Positions 36,540-46,851 are shown, counted from the stretch's first letter. The stretch: DNA of 64,000 nt from Bacteroidota bacterium (GCA_016709725.1 JADJMG010000014.1:1-64000); one strand, 5' to 3'. Numbers and translations are program-made. The notes: generated by a model from the letters alone, not told the origin.

Positions 36540-39500
36540 ATGAAAAAAATACTAACATTGTTATGCACGTTGTTTTTTGGGATTCAGTCTCTTCACGCGC
36601 AATCGACCCAACCCGTTATTGGCCTTGCCGATGAACGCGAATTGGTTTATGCCTTTAAGCACGCCAACATCGTCATTGAACCCGGTAATATTTTGAATGA
36701 CGCGACTTTGCTCATTCAAAAAGGAAAAGTTATCGGTGTAGGAACTGCCATCAACATTCCATCGGATGCTATCGTCTATGATGTGCAAGGACAATATATT
36801 TATCCTTCATTCATCGATGCATACACCGACTACGGTCAGGCAGATACGAAGTCCGCTGCACCGGTTAATCGTCGAGAGCGCAAATCTCAAGTAGAAACTT
36901 CTTTCCAAGGCGCAACCAGTTGGAACCAGGCCATTCATCCCGAGTTTGATGCTTTTGAAACTTTTGTTGTCAGTGGAAAGGAAGCGCAAGAATTTCGAAA
37001 GCTTGGTTTTGGTGTTGGCTTATCATTACAGAAAGATGGTATTGCGCGCGGAACAGGAGCGGTGGTATTGATGGGTGAGGGCGATATCCATAAACTTATT
37101 TTAAAAGACAAAGCGGCAAATGCACTTTCTTTTAATAAAGGTACCTCAACTCAAGATTATCCTTCTTCCTTGATGGGAAGTATTGCGTTGATTCGTCAAA
37201 CGTATTTGGATGCGCAATGGTATAAGAATGCGAAGGACAAGGATTTTGATATTTCTTTAGCAGCATGGAATGCGAATCAGAATTTATTACAACTTTTTGA
37301 AGTGAACGATTATCGTTCTGCATTAAGAGCAAATTTAATTGCAAAGGAATTTGGTCAAAATTATTGTATTCGTGGCGGGGGTGATGAGTACAAACGTGTA
37401 GACGAAATTGCGAAGAGTAAATCGACATTCATTGTTACACTAAATTTTCCAAAAGCATACGATGTTTCAAATCCTTTTGATGCATTAAATATTAACTTGG
37501 ACGATTTGCGTCATTGGGAAATGGCACCCGCCAATCCAGGAGTATTGGAGAAAGCCGGTGTTAATTTTGTTTTAACCACGGATGGATTAAAGGAAAGAAA
37601 GGAATTCCCCTCTGCATTGCAAAGAGCGATTAAAAGTGGATTGTCGAAAGAGCAAGCATTGAAAGCGCTTACTATTCTTCCAGCGAAGTTATTAGGCATT
37701 GATGATAAAGTGGGAACCTTGAAAACGGGTATGCTAGCCAATTTTTTCATCTGTACAAAAGATTATTTCGAAAAGGAAAATGTAATAGTAGAACATTGGA
37801 TTTCAGGAGAGCGATACATCATCAAGAATCCTGACAGCATTGAGATTCGAAATAAATACAAATTAACTTTAGATACATTGCAAGGTTGGAATTTAGCTGC
37901 GAGCGGTGATCAGTTTGCACCGGAATGGACTTTAGTTCGTGATACCATCAAGGTAAAAGTAGAAGCATCTTCCTTTAACTCCCAATGGACATTTCGTTTC
38001 GAACCTAAAAAAGGAAAAGGAGCCTATCGATTAAATGGAAGTTTTAATTTGAATGGTAGTCGCATCAGTGGACAAGCACAAAATCCAGAGGGAAAATGGA
38101 TGACTTGGTCGGCGGAGAAGATGGGTCCGTCAGAAGCAAAGAAAGATACCACCAAGAAAGATTCAGCCTTTGTGATGCCCGCAACGTGGCTTCCAAATAT
38201 GGCCTATGGATGGAAATCGAAGGCAGACATCCCATCGGCAGGAAGCGTTTGGATTAAAAATGTAACGGTATGGACATGCGAAGAACAAGGAATTTTGCAA
38301 AATGCAAATGTGATCATGAAGGACGGGAAAATTGTAGCCGTAGGAAAGTTCAGTGATACCGATAAAATTAAATATGATGGAATGGAAATGATTGATGGCA
38401 CAGGAATGCACCTGACTCCTGGAATCATCGATGAACATTCGCATATTGCCATCAGCGAAGGAGTGAATGAAGGAACTCAGAGTGTAACATCAGAAGTTCG
38501 CATTGGGGATGTAATAAATCCAGATGATGTCAATATTTATCGACAACTAGCGGGTGGAGTGACTACTTCGCATTTATTACATGGTAGTGCGAATGCTGTT
38601 GGCGGCCAAACCATCTTAATAAAATTGCGTTGGGGACAAACTGCGGAAGAAATGAAATTTAAAGGTGCCGATGGTTTCATCAAGTTTGCATTGGGTGAAA
38701 ATGTAAAACAATCGAACTGGGGCGATAATAACGTTACTCGCTATCCGCAAACGCGAATGGGTGTAGAGCAAATTTATATTGATGCGTTTACCAGAGCGAA
38801 AGAATACGATGCCAATTGGAAGAAATTTAATTTAAGTAAATCGAAAGGAATTGCACCACGTCGCGATTTGGAGTTGGAAGCACTAGCAGAAATATTAAAT
38901 AAGAAAAGATTCATTACTTGTCATAGCTATCAACAAGGTGAAATAAACATGTTGATGCATGTTGCCGATTCATTTCAATTTCGTGTGAATACGTTCACGC
39001 ATATTTTGGAAGGATATAAAGTAGCTGATAAAATGAAGGTGCATGGAGCAGGAGCTTCTACATTTTCTGATTGGTGGGCGTATAAGTATGAAGTGATTGA
39101 CGCTATTCCTTACAATGGAGCGATTATGCACAACGTAGGACTAGTTACAGGATTTAACAGTGATGATGCCGAGATGGCACGACGTTTAAATCAGGAAGCA
39201 GCAAAAGCTTGCAAGTATGGAAATGTATCAGAGGAGGAAGCGCTGAAGTTTGTTACGCTGAATCCAGCGAAATTATTGCATGTAAGTGATCAAGTAGGAA
39301 GTATTAAAATTGGAAAAGATGCCGATGTTGTGTTGTGGAGCGGTCCGCCTTTATCTGTGTATTCAAAACCAGTGAAGACATTTGTAGATGGAATTTGCTA
39401 TTATGATTTAAAACGTGACGAACAACTTCGCAACGATATTCAATCGGAACGACAACGCATTATTAAAATGATGCAAGACGATAAAGCTGCAGGCGGATCG

Positions 39501-39569
39501 GTACAAAAGGGTGGAAGTGCTCCGCATGAAGAATACCATTGTAACGATATGGAACACGCACCACATTAA
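36540..39569 (+). CDS. Secreted double amidohydrolase, one domain degenerate
   Basis: 1009 residues from ATG 36540 (signal MKKILTLLCTLFFGIQS, cleavage near HAQ). It holds two amidohydrolase-superfamily units. The first (about 25-430) keeps the composite fold (LIQKGKVIGVGTAINIP, ALTILPAKLLGIDDKVGTLK) but has DAYTDYG where the HxH metal motif should be, so it is probably inactive. The second (about 555-1000) keeps DEHSHIA (HxH), TCHSYQQGE (His), FTHILEG (His) and NSDDAEM (Asp), so it is a likely metal-dependent hydrolase of the imidazolonepropionase-like group. The substrate is unknown. The second amidohydrolase-like gene starts 11 nt after its stop. Confidence 0.88.
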   Translation: MKKILTLLCTLFFGIQSLHAQSTQPVIGLADERELVYAFKHANIVIEPGNILNDATLLIQKGKVIGVGTAINIPSDAIVYDVQGQYIYPSFIDAYTDYGQADTKSAAPVNRRERKSQVETSFQGATSWNQAIHPEFDAFETFVVSGKEAQEFRKLGFGVGLSLQKDGIARGTGAVVLMGEGDIHKLILKDKAANALSFNKGTSTQDYPSSLMGSIALIRQTYLDAQWYKNAKDKDFDISLAAWNANQNLLQLFEVNDYRSALRANLIAKEFGQNYCIRGGGDEYKRVDEIAKSKSTFIVTLNFPKAYDVSNPFDALNINLDDLRHWEMAPANPGVLEKAGVNFVLTTDGLKERKEFPSALQRAIKSGLSKEQALKALTILPAKLLGIDDKVGTLKTGMLANFFICTKDYFEKENVIVEHWISGERYIIKNPDSIEIRNKYKLTLDTLQGWNLAASGDQFAPEWTLVRDTIKVKVEASSFNSQWTFRFEPKKGKGAYRLNGSFNLNGSRISGQAQNPEGKWMTWSAEKMGPSEAKKDTTKKDSAFVMPATWLPNMAYGWKSKADIPSAGSVWIKNVTVWTCEEQGILQNANVIMKDGKIVAVGKFSDTDKIKYDGMEMIDGTGMHLTPGIIDEHSHIAISEGVNEGTQSVTSEVRIGDVINPDDVNIYRQLAGGVTTSHLLHGSANAVGGQTILIKLRWGQTAEEMKFKGADGFIKFALGENVKQSNWGDNNVTRYPQTRMGVEQIYIDAFTRAKEYDANWKKFNLSKSKGIAPRRDLELEALAEILNKKRFITCHSYQQGEINMLMHVADSFQFRVNTFTHILEGYKVADKMKVHGAGASTFSDWWAYKYEVIDAIPYNGAIMHNVGLVTGFNSDDAEMARRLNQEAAKACKYGNVSEEEALKFVTLNPAKLLHVSDQVGSIKIGKDADVVLWSGPPLSVYSKPVKTFVDGICYYDLKRDEQLRNDIQSERQRIIKMMQDDKAAGGSVQKGGSAPHEEYHCNDMEHAPH

Positions 39570-39580
39570 TTCGACAAACG

Positions 39581-40864
39581 ATGAAAAAGATATTTATATT
39601 TCTATTATTGATTTCTCAAGCGGTGATGGCACAACGTCCCACACCGGCAATCACAAATGCGCAACGTATTTTATTATTGGGAGCTACTGCGCATATAGGT
39701 AATGGACAAGTCATCCCCATGAGTGCAATCGGAATTACCGGAAGGAAACTAAGTTTCGTGATGGATGCCAAGGGGTATAAACCTGACCCAAAAGCCTTCG
39801 ATACTATTATCTACGTTCATGACAAACACGCCTATCCCGGTTTCATCGCCTTAAATTCAATTTTAGGATTAAGCGATCTAGAAGCAGTACGTGCTACCAA
39901 TGATTACAGAGAAAGTGGAAGTATCAATCCAAGTGCGCGAACACTAATTGCCTACAATCCCGATTCAAGAGTGATTCCTACGGTACGCGATAATGGTGTA
40001 TTGATGGCGCAAGTAGCACCGCAGGGTGGATTACTTTCAGGCAGTTCATCGGTAGTGCAATTGGATGCTTGGAATTGGGAAGATGCGACTGTCAAAGCCG
40101 ATGATGGTATATGGGTGAATTGGCCTTCGATGCGTCTACAGCGACTGGCTACACCGGATGCAGAAGCCGAGCAAAAAACAAAGAATGAAAAAGCGATGCA
40201 AAGTTTATACAAACAATTCGACGATGCTGCGGGGTATGCTAAATCAAATCCATCTGTAAAGAATAGAAGCTTAGAAGCCATGAAAGGATTATTCGATGGC
40301 AGTATGAATTTATATGTACGTTGTGAATTTGCAAGAGAAATTATTGAAGCCATCAACTTCGGTGATAAATACAAATTAAAAGTTGTGATCGTAGGTGGTA
40401 ACGATAGTTGGCGAGTGGTAGATCTTTTGAAAGAGAAAAATATTCCAGTTATTATAACACGTACCCACGCACTTCCTTATCGTGAAGATGATGACATTGA
40501 TATGTCGTATAAGTTACCAGCCATTTTATTTAAAGCAGGAATTAGAGTTAGTATTACCGATGAAGGATTTTGGCAACAACGTAATTTGGGATTTCAAGCG
40601 GGAACAGTGACTGGTTATGGTTTAACAAAAGAAGAGGCATTGCAATGCATTACCTTATCATCAGCGCAAATTTTGGGAATTGATAAAACATGTGGATCAC
40701 TAGAAGATGAAAAAGAGGCGACTTTATTTATTTCATCGGGAGATGCATTAGACATGACAGGAAGTAAAGTGGAGATGGCGTTTGTGCAAGGGCGGATGAT
40801 TGATTTGGATAATTACCAAAAAGAGCTATATCGTCGATACAAAGAAAAGTATTCAGTTAAGTAA
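39581..40864 (+). CDS. Secreted amidohydrolase-like protein, catalytically degenerate
   Basis: 427 residues. Signal peptide MKKIFIFLLLISQAVMAQ. The amidohydrolase scaffold is seen in the N-terminal composite strands (ILLLGATAHIGNGQVI), the C-terminal KEEALQCITLSSAQILGID and GSLEDEKEATLFISSGDALD. The place of the HxH motif reads GFIALNSILG, with no histidines, so metal-dependent catalysis is unlikely. It is paired 11 nt behind the double amidohydrolase, so it may be a partner subunit of that enzyme, as happens in Bacteroidota gene pairs of this type. The partner role is inference. Confidence 0.85.
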   Translation: MKKIFIFLLLISQAVMAQRPTPAITNAQRILLLGATAHIGNGQVIPMSAIGITGRKLSFVMDAKGYKPDPKAFDTIIYVHDKHAYPGFIALNSILGLSDLEAVRATNDYRESGSINPSARTLIAYNPDSRVIPTVRDNGVLMAQVAPQGGLLSGSSSVVQLDAWNWEDATVKADDGIWVNWPSMRLQRLATPDAEAEQKTKNEKAMQSLYKQFDDAAGYAKSNPSVKNRSLEAMKGLFDGSMNLYVRCEFAREIIEAINFGDKYKLKVVIVGGNDSWRVVDLLKEKNIPVIITRTHALPYREDDDIDMSYKLPAILFKAGIRVSITDEGFWQQRNLGFQAGTVTGYGLTKEEALQCITLSSAQILGIDKTCGSLEDEKEATLFISSGDALDMTGSKVEMAFVQGRMIDLDNYQKELYRRYKEKYSVK

Positions 40865-41114
40865 ATTTAAACACTAAAGACACAAGAGGTCACTTGAGAA
40901 CAATTGAGAAATTTTCTTTTTCTAAAGCCCTCGCCTTTGGAGAGGGTTGGGAGAGTTTGAATTTTTCAATAACCTTGTTTAAAATTGAAAAATCTGAATT
41001 AAAAAACTCAAGAGAATAAAAGTTTAAATCTCTAGTGCTCTTAGTGTTCTCCAGTGTCTCTTGTGCCTGCCTGCTGCAGGCAGGTTGAAAATGTAAATTT
41101 TAATTGAAGGAAAT
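40865..41114. other. Intergenic region with the second CCTGCCTGC palindrome
   Basis: Holds an exact copy of the CCTGCCTGC-T-GCAGGCAGG palindrome at 41066-41084, and a CCCTC...GAGGG short hairpin near 40930-40945. CTAGTGCTC/AGTGTTC words repeat. No gene is seen. Confidence 0.5.
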
Positions 41115-41405
41115 TTATTCAGTTGGCTTCAAATATTCTTGTAATGAAGTTACATACTCTTCAAATGCTATCCTTCCATTCGATGTAATAGTACATGTTG
41201 TTAATGGATAATTTTCTTTGAAACTTTTCTTTACTTGAATATATTCTGCTTCTGCCAATTTATTAATCTGCACACTCAAATTCCCTGCGGTTGCACCTGT
41301 TTTCTCGCGGATATAAGTAAAGTCCGCTTCCTTCACATTCATCAGCAATGACATTACCGACAAGCGCAACTGTTGATGCAATAAAGGATTGAGATCGTTA
41401 AACAT
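41115..41405 (-). CDS. Winged-helix transcriptional regulator
   Basis: 96 residues, a single winged helix of the PF13601 type: LRLSVMSLLMNVKEADFTYI, recognition helix region GATAGNLSVQINKLAEAEYI, then the wing VKKSFKENYPLTTCTITSNG and a final helix. Such small regulators are usually cotranscribed with a membrane protein, as here (8-nt overlap with the upstream gene). The target is probably its own operon; the signal is unknown. The frame is intact. Confidence 0.85.
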   Translation of the reverse strand: MFNDLNPLLHQQLRLSVMSLLMNVKEADFTYIREKTGATAGNLSVQINKLAEAEYIQVKKSFKENYPLTTCTITSNGRIAFEEYVTSLQEYLKPTE

Positions 41406-42015
41406 AACTTTCCTTCGCGTTATTCGGACTCAATTTAGCGGCTTTGTTATAGCGGTTTCTTAAAATATATCCAGGGATGATATAACCTAGAAGAACAGCC
41501 ATACCGAGAAATAATAATTGCAATTCAAATCCGACAAAGAATGCAGCAATGGTTAAAACCCAATTAATGATTCCACCAATTTGAAGCGGACGGAAATTAA
41601 TGGCTCCCCCGCTAATGTATAGCCAGAATCCATATACCATCATGACGAGCGGGTAAGTACTGAGTCCGAGCTTCGACATAAACCCAAGAACAATAAATAA
41701 TGAAACTAAAAAGGCAACCAATACATGTTTCATGAATTCATCTAGATGCGTTTTTACTTTTTGTGATTTTTCTTCACGCATACCTTTAATGAAACTAATA
41801 ATTCCACCTACAGGCATCAGCATCCAAGCAAGATATGGTTTTTCATATCCCACTTCCATCAATACATAGTGCAGAATGCAAGCGATAAATACCAACCATC
41901 CCCAAAGTAAGAACCAGGATCCGTTATCTCGTAAATCTTGTTTCGTAGACTCAATCATTGAACGGATAATGCGCAAACTTTCTTCGTTGCTCATCATTGA
42001 TTTTTCGTTTTCCAT
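41398..42015 (-). CDS. Polytopic membrane protein, partner of wHTH regulator
   Basis: 205 residues: a soluble, charged N-terminus (MSNEESLRIIRSMIESTKQDL), then about six membrane helices (WFLLWGWLVFIACILHYVL, VLVAFLVSLFIVLGF, LLFLGMAVLLGYIIPGYIL). The N-terminal ESLRII..MI..TK..L motif is common to Bacteroidota membrane proteins encoded just before PF13601 regulators. A sensory or membrane-anchoring role is possible but unproven. The regulator gene starts inside its last codons. Confidence 0.7.
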   Translation of the reverse strand: MENEKSMMSNEESLRIIRSMIESTKQDLRDNGSWFLLWGWLVFIACILHYVLMEVGYEKPYLAWMLMPVGGIISFIKGMREEKSQKVKTHLDEFMKHVLVAFLVSLFIVLGFMSKLGLSTYPLVMMVYGFWLYISGGAINFRPLQIGGIINWVLTIAAFFVGFELQLLFLGMAVLLGYIIPGYILRNRYNKAAKLSPNNAKESYV

Positions 42016-42038
42016 GACATTGATTTTTTTTAATTGTT

Positions 42039-42053
42039 GTCGCGAGGCTTCGC
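42039..42053. repeat. Dispersed GTCGCGAGGCTTCGC word
   Basis: Inverted copy of the GCGAAGCCTCGCGAC word at 26683-26697; a variant (AAAGCCTCGCGAC) is at 49132-49144. The core TCGCGA is palindromic. Confidence 0.5.
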
Positions 42054-42074
42054 AATTATAGTGGGTGAATACAA

Positions 42075-42778
42075 TTATTTTTTGCTGTCAATTTCAGCCA
42101 GTAATTTCTGTGCGCGATCTTTTCCCCATATTGGCCACGCTGGATCATCGTGTTTGTCGTTTTCAAATTTCTTTAATGCAATTTCTAAATTGGCTTTTGC
42201 TACTTTCATTCCACCACCTGCTTCTTCTGGCATATACATATACGATTCACCGATTACTAAATACACGCGCGGATTTTCTGCATTCAATTTTTAGCTTCTG
42301 CATAACCTTTCATTACATCCTGACCTAAAGTGGCACCAAGTGATGGATTGACACCAATTCGCATTCCGTTAATCATAGCTCTTAATAAAACAATTTCTGA
42401 TTCATTCGCTTGAATGGAATTAGCTGTCTTAATATACTCTTCTGCTTTGTTCAACATCTTATTTGCTTCCGCAGTATCTTTTTTCTCTGTAGAAAGAATA
42501 GCATTAAAAAATGAAGCGTGATATTGAGAAATCCAATCTGATTTCGATGCTTTCGCTACCATTTCAATTCCTCTTAATAAATTAGCTTTAGTTTCAAATG
42601 AACTTGTTGTATCCATGGAATTAACGTAGCGCACTAAGAACCTGCGCGTTTTTTCTGTTGGAACATTCTTGTCTGCTCGTACAGAAACTTCTTGTTGCTT
42701 GTCTGCTTGTGCAGAAACTTCTTGATATGTGCCTACTAGAAGTAGCGCCGTGATGAGTGAATAGATAATTTTTTTCAT
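42075..42778 (-). CDS. Secreted TPR-like hypothetical protein (frameshifted)
   Basis: The start MKKIIYSLITALLLVGTYQE is a signal peptide. An N-terminal degenerate duplication occurs just after it (QEVSAQADKQQEVSVRADKN). The protein is helical (EANKMLNKAEEYIKTANSI) and resembles TPR-like secreted proteins. The frame breaks at 42284 (GYAEAKN), where one missing A in an A-run shifts to LNAENPRVYLVIGESYMYMP and EIALKKFENDKHDDPAWPIW, ending at 42075. The NPR.Y...g...y.pe..GG...A...l..A...f pattern is found in many Bacteroidota secreted proteins of unknown function. Repaired length is about 233 residues. Confidence 0.75.
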
Positions 42779-43016
42779 GTTGTTTTTTTGTATGGTGCAA
42801 ATATAAAGTAGTTTATACCATAAACCAATTTATAAATTCAAATAAATCCATACAGTATTGATAATCAATCTTAAAAATTAAACCGGAAATATTAAAAATT
42901 AAAATTTAAGCTGCAAAAGTCTAAGAAACCACAAAAAATTTACAGATTTTCATTAGAACTCAACTCAAAAGAACAACACTCAACAATTGCAGTGAAAAGA
43001 CATTTACCTCGCGATT

Positions 43017-43076
43017 ACCAACTTACCAACTTACCAACTTACCAACTTACCAACTTACCAACTTACCAACTTACCA
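43017..43076. repeat. 8-bp tandem repeat ACCAACTT, about 7.5 copies
   Basis: Perfect tandem copies of ACCAACTT run from 43017 to about 43072, ending in ACCAATTC. It sits upstream-distal, beyond the 3' end of the tryptophan dioxygenase gene. Related CACCAACTCACCAATT words occur near 26655-26720 and, inverted, near 29676-29706. Confidence 0.9.
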
Positions 43077-43147
43077 ATTCACCCCAGAAGTACATGCTTC
43101 CTAAAGAATATTGTACTGGGTTCGGACAGACTTCTGGGCGCGGCAAT

Positions 43148-44101
43148 TTATTTAGCGAACACTTCGTCCACCCAACCTTTGCCCCAGTTGTCCATTTCAT
43201 CTTGGCTCCAAAGTTCAGGGTAAAAAATTCTTTTTTGAAAACGGGGAGGCAGGTATTTTTGCCAATTCGTACCACCCGTTGCAGCGATGTCGGCAGGATT
43301 TGCTTGTAAATATTTTGCAGCGGATCTAAAATGAACCAAGGGCCAATTAATATTTACATTCACATCCAATTGCTTCATTGCAATTCGTAAATCGTCGCGC
43401 TCTTGATCCGCCTTGGGTAACGATTTAAATATAGCCCACATGTTTGTGGTCTGTAATCGTTGAGCAGTTTCAATGAGTTGTTTCGAATATTTTTCTTCAA
43501 ATTGTCGAAGAGTAAGTGTTTTTTTTCCAGTCGACAATTCTGTGGCACCCGCTTTCCAATAAATATGTTCAAACAATTCTTCAAGTGATGAATTTTTTCC
43601 TTCAAACGAAGCACGAACATCTTTATCTACTAATCGAATAAAATCAGTGGCGTAAATTTCTATGGTGCGATATTGTGCACTTTGAAATCCACTTGCCGGT
43701 AATAAACTCATTCTGAACTTTTGGAATTGCTCGCGTTCCATTCCATCGCCCATAATATCGAACGAACTGGTGAGTACTGCAAAATATCGATTCACACGTT
43801 GGAGTCGTGCAGCCATAAACGCAGCATCCGGACCTTTATCTACGATTTGTTGCAACTCATGCAGAGCTAATTTAAAATATAACTCCGTCACTTGATGATA
43901 CATGATAAACACTTCTTCATCCGGAAATTTAGTGCGGGGCTGTTGAAGACTCAATAAAGTATCAATATGTATATAGTCCCAATAGGTACATACATCCGCA
44001 TATAATAAACCATCCAGGTAGGAGAGAAGATCCTGACCCATGGCGGTATATTTCTCTTCAAGAAGCTTAATCCGGTCAATGATTGGTTGTGGTAGACTCA
44101 T
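43148..44101 (-). CDS. kynA: Tryptophan 2,3-dioxygenase
   Basis: Heme enzyme opening the indole ring of L-Trp to N-formylkynurenine, the first step of the kynurenine pathway. 317 residues. Family motifs are FIMYHQVTELYFKLALHEL (substrate-side His69), RLQRVNRYFAVLTSSFDIMG, and SGFQSAQYRTIEI, which contains the carboxylate-binding Arg. The sequence is somewhat divergent from proteobacterial forms (YHQVTEL instead of IHQTYEL). The ATG at 44101 is the only reasonable start. It is monocistronic here. No kynurenine formamidase or kynureninase is in the window. Confidence 0.9.
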   Translation of the reverse strand: MSLPQPIIDRIKLLEEKYTAMGQDLLSYLDGLLYADVCTYWDYIHIDTLLSLQQPRTKFPDEEVFIMYHQVTELYFKLALHELQQIVDKGPDAAFMAARLQRVNRYFAVLTSSFDIMGDGMEREQFQKFRMSLLPASGFQSAQYRTIEIYATDFIRLVDKDVRASFEGKNSSLEELFEHIYWKAGATELSTGKKTLTLRQFEEKYSKQLIETAQRLQTTNMWAIFKSLPKADQERDDLRIAMKQLDVNVNINWPLVHFRSAAKYLQANPADIAATGGTNWQKYLPPRFQKRIFYPELWSQDEMDNWGKGWVDEVFAK

Positions 44102-44244
44102 TTGGCGAAATTAAAAAAAATAAAGCGATGCCTACCCGTTGATTTCCATCATACGGGTGAATAAAACGAACTGTAAACTGAAAGATTAATTACAGATACC
44201 CCTGATTATTAGGGATAACTATTAATTAGCCAAATTTAGTTCAC

Positions 44245-46851
44245 TTACTGCTTTATATAAGGGAGGGCAATGAATCCGCCATCTCTATCCAAAATGCGGA
44301 TCAAGTAGGATCCAGAAGGAGCATTGAGTGTTATGGTATTACCCAATGAAGAGTTAAGACTTCCTGACAATATATTTCTCCCTATTAAATCGGTGATTTC
44401 ATATAGGTAGGACATTTCATCAACCGGTAAATTTTTTATTTCGATGAAATCATCTCCTGGGTTTTTTAAGATGAAACAAGCTTTTAAGTTTGAATTCGAT
44501 TTACGAGTTAAAGCTATTGGAGTGGAGTAAGAAAATTGACCATCATAATCGATTTGTTTGTATCGATAGTACGTGAAAGGATCTAATGGTTCAGGATCAA
44601 TAAATGAATAATGATTCACTACATTACTATTCCCTTGTCCAAATAGGAACCCCGTCTTCTTCCACGATGTTGCATTTGAACTTCTTTCGACTTCAAATCC
44701 ATAATTTTCACGCTCGGAAAAGGTAGTCCACTTTAATTGGGCATATCCATTAACGTTAGTTCCTTGCAGTGGAGATGCTTCAACAGGAAGAGTACCTGCA
44801 GGAGCAAAGCCGATGACAAATCCATCTGAACCAAAAGCCTTAGCAGGTTGATGACATCCCGGACTCGGAATTGTATTTAAGGAAAATGAATTTGAAGATC
44901 CTGCAACATACAGTTTATTGGTTAAGTCGATGGCCAAGCCGTAACCATTTTCTACGCCATCCCCACCAAAATAAGTTCCCGATTGACGAACTCCTGAAGC
45001 ATTAAATTTTACAAGGAATGCATCCGAACTTCCATTGTAAACGGGTTGGTAGCTACCTGTAGTTGCAATCGCCGTTCCGCCGGATGAATTGGAGCTTCCG
45101 CAAACATATAAATTCCCAGCATTATCAATTCCGCCTTGCAACGGCTGTTGTAGTGGCGGATTCAGAGCGTCCGCACATATAAATATTTCCGCTAGCATCC
45201 AATGCTAATGAGTATCCTGTTTCCCAACCGAAATCTCCATAGTAAGTTCCCCATTGTCGAACACCACTTGCATTAAATTTTACAAGAAAGGCATCGTATC
45301 CATCAACGTAAACGGTTTGATGTGCTCCTGCAGTAGCAATTAAACTTTGGTTAGAGGAGTAGCCAGTGTGTCCACTCATGTAAATATTTCCAGCAGCGTC
45401 AGTAATCAATCCATACGATTCATCAACACCAGTTCCGCCATAATAAGTACCCCATTGTCTTACACCTGCACTATTGAATTTTACGAGAAAGGCATCCGCG
45501 AAAGTTGCCCAGGGTATAACAGTTTGATGAGCTCCGGCGGTAGCAATTTGTCCTAATGTATTTGATATTGAAGTTCCAGCTATGTATACATTGCCTGCTA
45601 AATCACTTGTACAAGTATAAGCAAGGTCGTTCAAGTTTCCGCCATAGTAAGTTGCCCAAATTCGAGTGCCGCTGCTGTTGAATTTTTGCTAAAAATGCAT
45701 CGGTTGTTCCTCCTATAGTTGGTTGATGACTTCCTGCTGTTGCCATTCCTGTTGATGAAGTGGTGTATCCAGAAAGATAAATATCATTATTGATATCGAC
45801 ATTGCACGCAAAAGCATAATCTCCTGAAGTGCCTCCGTAATAGGTGGCCCAAAGTCGAACTCCAGTGGGACTAAATTTTGCGAGATAAGCATCGTCTGAT
45901 CCTCCAACAGTTGTTTGATGACTACCGCTTGTGGCTATACCCAAAGTTGCTGGCGAGTCACCACAGATATACACATTCCCTGCAGCATCTGTATCGATAG
46001 CAGTTGCTTTTTCAAAGATTCCACTGCCACCATAATAGGTTCCCCAAAGTCTTACGGACGGATCAATAATGATTTCTTTTGATGGATCTACATTTAAAAT
46101 ATCAAAACTCACCAAATTGTTTTCTAGTTTCCAGTTGGTGACGAGAATTTTGTTGTCTTGAAAAACTAAAGGTTTATCCTCAATGATTACACCAAAAGGA
46201 GTTGTGATGACAAGGTCGCCACTGTAATTGAGATGAAGTGAAGTATACCCTTTTATCTCCATCTTAATTTTTTTATAATCTGCACCCGCATCAACGAGGT
46301 AATCATATTTAAGTTGTCCGTCTTTTTTCATACCATTGTAGATCGATACCTGGATAGATTTCATTGTATCGCACACTATTGAAAGTTCTTACATCTCGTA
46401 TTCCTTCAGGATGAATAGCAGCGTTAAAATAGTGCTCATGAGAAGAATTAGCTTGCCCGGTACTGATTGTAGCTTCTTTGTTTGATCCCACCCAATTCAT
46501 ATCAATTCGATAAATATCATGTGTGGTACTTTGTGGGACGAATTTATCGAGTTGATCAGTTCCCTCATTTTTATACTGATAAAGCTGATACGAAATTCCG
46601 TCGTTTCGCAAATGAAAAACCATTTGTTCATTGAAGCCTGCAAAGAGTACGTCCGTTCTTGGTTGATATTGCTGATCTGTAATTTGACCTTTATTTTCAG
46701 TAAAAGAAACTAACGATTTTGAATATTCACTTCCAGCATGAAATTGAGTTTTTTCTTTTCTACCCGTTGCATTGCTAATGGAAACAATTCCTATTATTTC
46801 AACGAATAATAATAGCAGGACAACTAAAAGCTTTCTCATTTCGATTCTCAT
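44245..46851 (-). CDS. SBBP beta-propeller T9SS protein (several frameshifts)
   Basis: One gene seen as four overlapping frames (46309-46851, 45603-46376, 45125-45634, 44245-45198). Start ATG 46851 with signal MRKLLVVLLLLFVEIIGIVS. An N-terminal DUF7948-like domain (FTENKGQITDQQ, YNEIYPGIDLQWY) leads into at least five SBBP repeats (DAAGNVYICGDS, RLWATYYGGTSGDY, DAFLVKFNSAGVRQWGTYYG). The C-terminus has a fibronectin-like part (FSERENYGFEVERSS) and a T9SS sorting domain (GSYLIRILDRDGG). Breaks near 46335 and 45687 are one extra A in A-runs. The break near 45150 skips from TAVA to GIDNAGNLYVCG and loses part of a repeat, which suggests a collapsed repeat. Surface protein of unknown ligand. Confidence 0.85.

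Noticed and set aside
42992..43309. Plus-strand frame over the 8-bp repeat
   Set aside because: The peptide is a translated simple repeat followed by the antisense of the tryptophan dioxygenase gene.
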